Part shown: one piece after another, positions 58,058 to 64,000 of the stretch | How the letters are laid out: the number at the start of each line of letters is the position of its first letter | How positions within the stretch are numbered: position 1 is the first letter of the stretch | NCBI GenBank assembly: GCA_035048815.1 | Contig: JAUCBN010000038.1 | Location: 15,128,501 to 15,192,500 of the forward strand | DNA length: 64,000 nucleotides | Reading direction: 5' to 3' | Source: Abelmoschus esculentus | Taxonomy: Eukaryota; Streptophyta; Magnoliopsida; Malvales; Malvaceae | Made by a program: the position numbers and the translations under genes | The notes under the pieces: generated by a model | What the model was told of the DNA's origin: nothing | The model's input: only the letters and a program-made list of their open reading frames with translations | The model's database searches: none

Positions 58058-58937
58058 ATTTTTTCAAAGATGGGTTGCTTACAACTAGTTTTCAAACAGT
58101 ACGCAACATAACATATATACATATTTAAATTGTGTACTGTTTGAAGAAGGGTTACTTACAACCTGTCTTTGAACAGTAATTAATATTTTATTTATTTATT
58201 ATTCAAAGACTGATTGAAAGCATCAAATCTTTAATTTGGAACAGTAATTTACAATATATTGAAAAATAAAGAGATGCAAGCTCTATTATTGGAATTAAAA
58301 ATTCCTATCTCCATAGTATTACCCAAATTTTAAATTAATTTTATTCGGTTAAAATATCATCAAATATAATATCGAAACAAATCAAATAAAAATTCTTAAT
58401 TTTAAGGTGAAATTAAAATGATTTAATACTCGACTCGTACATATCCCTAATCTTATTTATTAATGTAGTACCATCATATATATTATTTTTATTAAAAAAT
58501 ATTTCCTTTGCAAGCATCCTTAGTAGATTATCAGAATCTACTGAGTGCAATATTTTATTTTCTGAAGGTATATTAAATTATTATTCTTTATTTTATAATT
58601 TTTATAAATTAATATCAAATACTTTAATATATATATATATTAAAATTATATGAAGATAATTATCTTCTGTATCCGCGTCGGTCCATCCCTGCACGTGTTT
58701 CATACTTATTCGTGTGCAAGAGATGCGTCTCCACTTCCCTGCAAGTCGGCTGGCACACATCCATCACTACAAAATGTCACATTTAGCATATAAAGGGACC
58801 CACTCTAAAATATACATGAGTACAACGTGGACAATTAAAAAAAGAAAGAAGAGAGAGATTAATCCTAACAAAGTGGGAGTTTTTCTCCCAAAAATATTCA
58901 ACCATTAAAATTATTATTAAATAAATTATTATTCAAG
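58058..58937. other. Intergenic DNA
   Basis: 58070-58230 has small inverted words (gtactgtttgaa / ttcaaacagtac). 58660-58800 is less AT-rich and has catataaaggga, but no gene follows. No coding exon recognised. Confidence 0.35.
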
Positions 58938-59200
58938 TCAAAAGTCAGATTATTTTTAACCCGTTTTTAAATAGTGTTATAATAAAATAATAAATATTGT
59001 TTAAAGGCGAAAAATAACCTATTTTCAAATGATTTTTTTAGTTTGATTTATCGGAGAAAAACACTGTTCAAGCAATGATTGAGTGAAAAAAAACATTGTT
59101 CAAAGATTGATTGTTTTTTCTTATCTTTAAACAATGTTTATTATTTTTATTAAAACACTGTTTAAAGACGGATAAAAATAATCCGACTTTTAATTTAAAT
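58938..59200. mobile_element. Foldback element, about 263 bp
   Basis: Arms of about 70 bases, aaagtcagattatttttaac and its inverse near 59200, with aataataaatattgtttaaa and its inverse inside. No coding capacity. Confidence 0.7.
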
Positions 59201-59889
59201 GGTAATTAAATATATTATTAGAAATAATTTAAGTAGTTGAGCATTTAAAAAAAATGCCATTATCTACTCCAAGGTGGTTTCTCTTAACTAACAGAGCGGT
59301 GGGAACGGCGCAGCAACGCCGATGAAATCCTGACAACGGCTGTCAGTTCCGTGCTGGCTGTCGGGAGCTATGTTTATGAATATGCAAAACTTTTAATATC
59401 TTTTTTTTTCTCATTTAAGGATCAATTTATCCAATTTCAGAATTGAGGGACCTAAGAAATCTTTTTACCAATTTCAAATCAAGAATTAAATATTGAAATG
59501 GCAAGAGTAGAGGGGTTGAATCATAATTACATATCTAAAATCTACCTTATTAAAAGTTTTTAAAATATATTTTTTTTATATTTTCATTAATAATAAATTT
59601 TAAATAATCAAGAGTCAAAGAAAAAATCAATAAAAAACAATATTTATAAAACAAATATAATATTAATAAACACGAATAAAAAATTTAAATGATTATATCA
59701 TAAATTTAAGAATTTTAATAAATAATAAAACCCAAAAATTTATTTGAAAGACTATTTGAGACAATAAATTTGGTCATTAGGATAACGGTTATTGAATTTT
59801 TTTTAATTGTAAACTACGAAAAATTGTTAATCTTAACAATTAATCGTTAATTAATGGTTTAATTATAAGTTTATTTATAATTTATTTTA
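59201..59889. other. Intergenic DNA with a short GC-rich island
   Basis: 59285-59370 (gcggtgggaacggcgcagca; acaacggctgtcagttccgt) is far richer in GC than its surroundings. I recognise no domain or RNA. The rest is AT-rich. Confidence 0.3.
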
Positions 59890-60480
59890 ATTTTTTAAAA
59901 TATTTAAATAAAAATATATAAATAATAAATATACGAATATTTAAAATCTTTAAAATTCATATTTTATTCGTATATTTATTATTCGAATATCTAAATATTT
60001 TTTATTTAAATCTTTAAAATTCAAATATTTTATTCGAATATTTTTAAATTCATATATTCAAATATTTATGATTTTTATTCAAACATTTAAAATAAAAAAA
60101 ACACTTATTGCAGAAAATAATGTATAGGAAAAGTTAGTGTTTTGTTTCAATAAATTGTGCTTAGCAGTGTGATTATGCAAACTGGCTTCCTTGTTGGGTA
60201 CCTAGGTTCAACTCCCATGGTGACACATGTCATCACTTAAATAAATAATTATATTATTTTCTTATAATAAAATTAGGACTAAATTAAAAAATGTATGAAT
60301 AATAGAGACTAAATGTGTAATTATTGCATTTTATCTTTAACTGTCACGTCACCAATCAGTTACTTCCTTAACGACAGATAGCAATTTTAATACGAAATTA
60401 ATAGTTTATTGATGTATTTGATTCTTTTTAAAGTATTATGATCAGATCGATACTAATCCCATAATATTGTGATTAACCAC
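59890..60480 (+). repeat. SINE-like copy of the 56-58 kb repeat
   Basis: Direct relative of 57230-57740, but keeps a region lost there: ttagcagtgtgattatgc followed about 40 bases later by ggttcaactcc (60205-60215). This is the A-box/B-box spacing of a tRNA-derived RNA polymerase III promoter. No clear tail or target duplication. Confidence 0.6.
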
Positions 60481-60742
60481 ATCGTTTTACTTTAATTTAA
60501 CTTAAATCAAAATTTTGATTTCATATAAATATTTTTTTTATAAATTAGATATTAAAGATTATATTTTTTTTACTTTTAACTAAAATCAAAATTTTGATTC
60601 GAACCGAGTAAAATTGTAAAACTAAAATTGATTTTGATATAACAAATAAGTTTAAGGACTATTTTGAAATAAATTTTTAAGTCCTTAAGACAAAATTTTA
60701 ATTCTAAGTCAAAACCAAGAACTTTGAAATACCCTTACAAGC
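60481..60742. other. AT-rich stretch before the SIRE-like LTR
   Basis: Nothing recognised. Part of it may belong to the LTR, whose start I cannot fix without the 3' copy. Confidence 0.3.
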
Positions 60743-61775
60743 TGTTTTCATACGAGGGTATCGATACCACAAGGACTAGTATCGATACACCTGAGATTTT
60801 TCAAGCCTTGTTCTTGAGATCAAGAACAAGTATCTAAACAGGGTTCGATACCAAAACTTACTGTCAACCCATGTTCCGATACTGGTATCGAAACAACTTG
60901 TTTGATGTTCAATTATTTTTAATTTTTTAAAAATATGACTCCAGGTATCGAAACAGGTATCGATACACCCTTAATCCCCAACGGCTATTTTCAAACATTA
61001 AATGAGTCGACCGTTGGTGACAGTTAAAATTTGGTTGATGGTTAGCCTGCATCGAAACAAGGTTCGATACCAAGCTTCAAAGACACTTTTGGTATCGAAA
61101 CAGGTATCGATACACCCTTTATTAAATGCACAACGACTCTTTCTATTCTTGGCATGTTTCGAAACAGGTACCCCGTGTTTCGATACCACCTGCTGCAGAG
61201 TGCATTTATGATGGAAAGATAAAACTCCAACGTCCCTATTTACATTTTCAACAACTACAACGGTTAAAAATCAATGAGAAGGTATAAAAAGAAGCTTTTT
61301 CAACAACATTAAGGACTATTGAACCTCAAGCAACATCCAAGCAAATCAAATCCAACTCCAAGCACTCATTGCATATCCTAGCCTCCCAACTTATGATCTT
61401 ACATTTGATTCTTGTATTTAAAAGTTTGGGGAGATTTAAATTGTATTTGGGGCATTTATTTCTTGTGAGAGAATTTTCTTTTAGCCCTCATTCATCTCTT
61501 GTAACTTCTTGTGAGTTTCAAATCAATTTTGGGTAGGAAATTGATTTGCTTGTAAAGGTTATCCCTTGAACCTAAAAAAAGGTTGAATTCAATAGTGAAT
61601 TGATTTCAAAATCCTTAGTGAGAGCTAAGGTAGTGGATGTAGAGCTTGTTCGAAACTTGAACCACTATAAATTCTTTGTTCTTCATTTCTAGCAATTTTT
61701 ACCAAATTTACTCTACAAATTTAAAATTGTCAATTCACCCCCCTCTTGGTCATCTTCCAAAGTTTGATCAACTCA
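60743..61775 (+). repeat. 5' LTR of a SIRE-like Copia element (start uncertain)
   Basis: Ends with ca five bases before the primer site. The proposed start tgttttcatacg is a guess. The U3 part (60756-61190) is packed with ggtatcga(t/a)acc palindromes. TATA at 61283-61289 (ggtataaaaaga) would begin transcription near 61315. Confidence 0.55.
61283..61289 (+). promoter_or_regulatory. LTR TATA box
   Basis: tataaaa within the LTR, in the expected place between the palindromic U3 and the presumed R region. Confidence 0.6.
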
Positions 61776-61780
61776 AAAAT

Positions 61781-61792
61781 TGGTATCAGAGC
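61781..61792 (+). other. Primer-binding site (initiator tRNA-Met type)
   Basis: tggtatcagagc, the standard plant Copia primer site complementary to initiator tRNA-Met. Confidence 0.9.
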
Positions 61793-61866
61793 CTAATCTT
61801 TGAAAAGATTCACATCTACCAAATAAGATCCAAGGTGTATTGATCAAATCTACAAGTCAAGATTCA

Positions 61867-63298
61867 ATGGCCTCCACCTCCGGTTCATGAAACGAATCAT
61901 ACTCCATCACCAAGTCATCCTTCTTCAATGGGGATAACTACCCCCTATTGGAAGAATAGGATGATGTTATTCATCAACTCAAATGATTATGTTCTTTGGG
62001 ATATAATTGAAGATGGACCCTCAATCCTAATGAAGCAAGAAGGAGACCGACAAGTACCAAAGAGAAGGAACCAGATGACCGATGAAGAAAGAAGGAGGAT
62101 GTCCACTAATGATAAAGCTCTCCACATCCTCTTTTGTGCATTAGGGCCCGACATCTACTCCAAGATGTCTTCATGTACAAGTGCCAAAGAAGTTTGAGAC
62201 TCTTTGGAGACCACCTATGAGGGCACCAATGACGTTAAGGAAACCAAGATTGGTATACTCACTTTAAGTTACGAAAACTTCAAGATGGAGCCGGATGAAG
62301 ACATCACCAAAATATTCGATAGATTCTCGATGATTGTCAATGGTCTCAAGGGTTTCAGTGAGATTATTTCAGAAAAAAAGCTTGTTCGAAAGTTTATCTA
62401 CTCTCTTCCCGAGTCTTGGGATAGCAAGAGGACGACTATCATTGAAGCCAAGGACCTCAAGACTCTCAAACTTGATGCTCTTGTGGGATCTCTTCTCACC
62501 CATGAGATCATGAAGAAAGGAAGAGAATAAGAGAAAAAGAAAGAAGAGGTGAAGATTGAAAAGAGGGAAGTTGAGAAAAAGAAGCAAGAGATTGCTCTTA
62601 AAGCTTCATGTTCACAAGAAGAAGTGGATACGAGTGAAGAAGAAGAGCTAGAGGAATTGGCCATGGTGGCTAAAAGATTCACTAGGCTTATGAGGGCAAA
62701 TAGGAATAGAAGATTCCAAGGAAAGAGAGACTTCAAAGCAAAGAGCAAAGAAGAGGAGAAAAATCAAATCATTTGCTATGAATGCAAGAAGCCCGGTCAC
62801 ATTAGGAACGATTTCCCTTTATACAAAAGGAAGGGTTTTGAGAAGAAGAAGAAACAAAAGGCTCACGTTGCAACTTGGAGTGATGAGGAGTCATCATCCG
62901 ATGAGGACAACGAAGTGACCAATTTGTGTCTCATGGCTCACGATGAGTCTAAGGTAACTCTCCAACCATCTTGTAATAATTTATCTTATGATGAACTTTA
63001 TGATGCTTATGATGAATTACAAGATGTGTATGATGGGTTGGTTTTAAAATTCAAAGAATCGATTTTGAAAAACAAGAAAACCATTTCTGATTTAGAAATG
63101 AAAAATGATTCTTTGACAAAAACAATTTTGGATTTAGAAGAAAAGGTTATTAATTTAAATGATAAGTTAAAATTTTTTCAAAAGGAAAATGTTGATTTGA
63201 ACAACCTTATTTCTAGCTTGAGTGAGAATCACCACAAGGTGGTGAATGAGCTTAAGGAACAAATCAAAGTGGTTGGGAGTTCAACTTTTGAAAAATGA
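61867..63298 (+). pseudogene. SIRE-like Copia gag, broken
   Basis: ATG at 61867, then a TGA at 61888 and a one-base C insertion in the ccccc at 61941. After that there is a long readable gag: the UBN2-type capsid region (YWKNRMMLFI; SYENFKMEPDEDITKIFDRF; RKFIYSLPESWDSKRT), a Lys/Glu-rich linker, and the CCHC knuckle CYECKKPGHIRND at about 62777 with its last Cys changed to Phe. A long coiled-coil tail follows, to 63298. Internal stops are TGA at 62195 (W of EVWDS) and TAA at 62528. The coiled-coil tail after the knuckle is typical of SIRE/Maximus elements. Not functional. Confidence 0.88.
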
Positions 63299-63582
63299 AG
63301 CTCTTCAAAACCCAACCATGTGAAAATGAATTTTTATGACCACGAACAAAGAAATTTTCAAAGGAATTTTAGGCATAGAAAGATTAGGAGTGTTTGGGTT
63401 CCCAAGGAACTCATTGTTTCTAATAATTTAAATGTCATTGCTTCTTAGATTCCCAAGGGAACCAAGATTTTAGGGACTAACACTCATGGACCCAAAATGG
63501 TTTGGGTACCAAAAATCAAATACTAAATCTTTGTTTGTAGGTTGAGCATTGCTTCAAGGCAAAAACTTCAAGTCAAAACATG

Positions 63583-64000
63583 TGGTACCTTGATAGTGGA
63601 TGCTCAAGGCATATGACCGGAGACAAGGGATGATTTAAGGAGTTAGAGCTTAAAAAGGGTGGAGTAGTGACTTTTGGTGACAACTCCAAAGGCCAAATTA
63701 AGGGTATTGGCTCTTTTGGTAATCACTCATCTATTCTTATTGAAAATGTCTTGCTTGTTGATGGTCTTAAGCATAATTTGTTGAACATTAGTCAATTGTG
63801 TGACAAGGGTTTCTATGTTTCTTTTGATAAAAGTGGTTGTAAAATAATTGGCATAGAATCCAATAGAATAATGCTCATAGGTCATCGCGTAGGAAACATT
63901 TACATGGTGCATCTAGATGACATTAACTTTTCTCATGCATGCTTAGTTGCTAATGATGAAAATGATGCATGGTTATGGCATAGAAAATTAGGGCATGCTA
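63583..64000 (+). pseudogene. SIRE-like Copia protease and integrase start, truncated by window edge
   Basis: Reads WYLDSGCSRHMTGDKG with the protease DSG near 63592-63600, then TGA at 63631 (Trp expected) and continues FKELELKKGGVVTFGDNSKG. It goes on through VLLVDGLKHNLLNISQLCD to WLWHRKLGHA, the conserved start of the integrase zinc region, at the window end. The rest of pol lies outside. Confidence 0.88.

Noticed and set aside
58714..58908. 64-residue frame after a promoter-like stretch (catataaagg at 58778)
   Set aside because: The TATA-like word lies inside the frame rather than before it, and no domain or codon pattern supports a gene.

Overview
This is nuclear DNA from a flowering plant, probably a eudicot. 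The evidence is long AT-rich intergenic DNA, multi-exon genes with GT-AG introns, a 17-exon class II NADPH-cytochrome P450 reductase, XTH cell-wall genes, Copia and Ogre/Tat-like LTR retrotransposons, and MITEs. I would guess Malvales, but nothing in the window proves it. There are no bacterial operons or CRISPR arrays. Apart from a few short host genes, the window is a layered deposit of transposable elements.

Layout. 1-6.9 kb: duplicated non-coding repeats, a 22-bp minisatellite and a palindromic foldback. 6.9 kb: a tRNA-Arg(CCT)-like gene with a damaged acceptor stem. 8.1-9.2 kb: a decayed ASCH-domain (TRIP4/ASC-1-like) pseudogene. 9.9-10.3 kb: a hAT-type MITE with 8-bp target duplications. 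11.0-14.6 kb (minus): an 11-exon CDP-diacylglycerol synthase gene, carrying a 1-base insertion inside the catalytic signature. 14.7-19.4 kb: foldback elements. 20.65-24.85 kb (plus): an intact 706-residue cytochrome P450 reductase.

26.2-30.7 kb (minus): a decayed Copia element with 213-bp LTRs and AATAC target duplications. 30.7-31.06 kb: a LINE remnant. 31.07-38.2 kb (minus): an Ogre/Tat-like element with a tRNA-Arg primer site. It contains a third, inverted LTR that forms a 3.4-kb palindrome, and all three LTRs carry a captured Kelch-repeat exon fragment. 39-43.5 kb: MITEs and an intact XTH gene. 46.0-50.1 kb: a nest in which a hAT element interrupts a MITE and itself contains an LTR remnant and another MITE. 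50.3-52.2 kb: an XTH pseudogene fragment and a second intact XTH gene. 52.9-60.5 kb: foldbacks, telomere-like repeats and a large SINE-like inverted/direct repeat complex. 60.7-64 kb: the 5' LTR, gag and protease of a SIRE-like Copia element that runs off the right edge.

The host genes have separate jobs: ER phospholipid synthesis, ER electron supply to P450s, and xyloglucan remodelling in the wall. They do not form a pathway. I found no coherent undescribed system. The most interesting objects are the exon-carrying LTR family with its giant palindrome, the frameshift in the CDP-DAG synthase signature, the patchwork similarity of the two XTH genes, and a Mutator-type MITE family with telomere-like cores.
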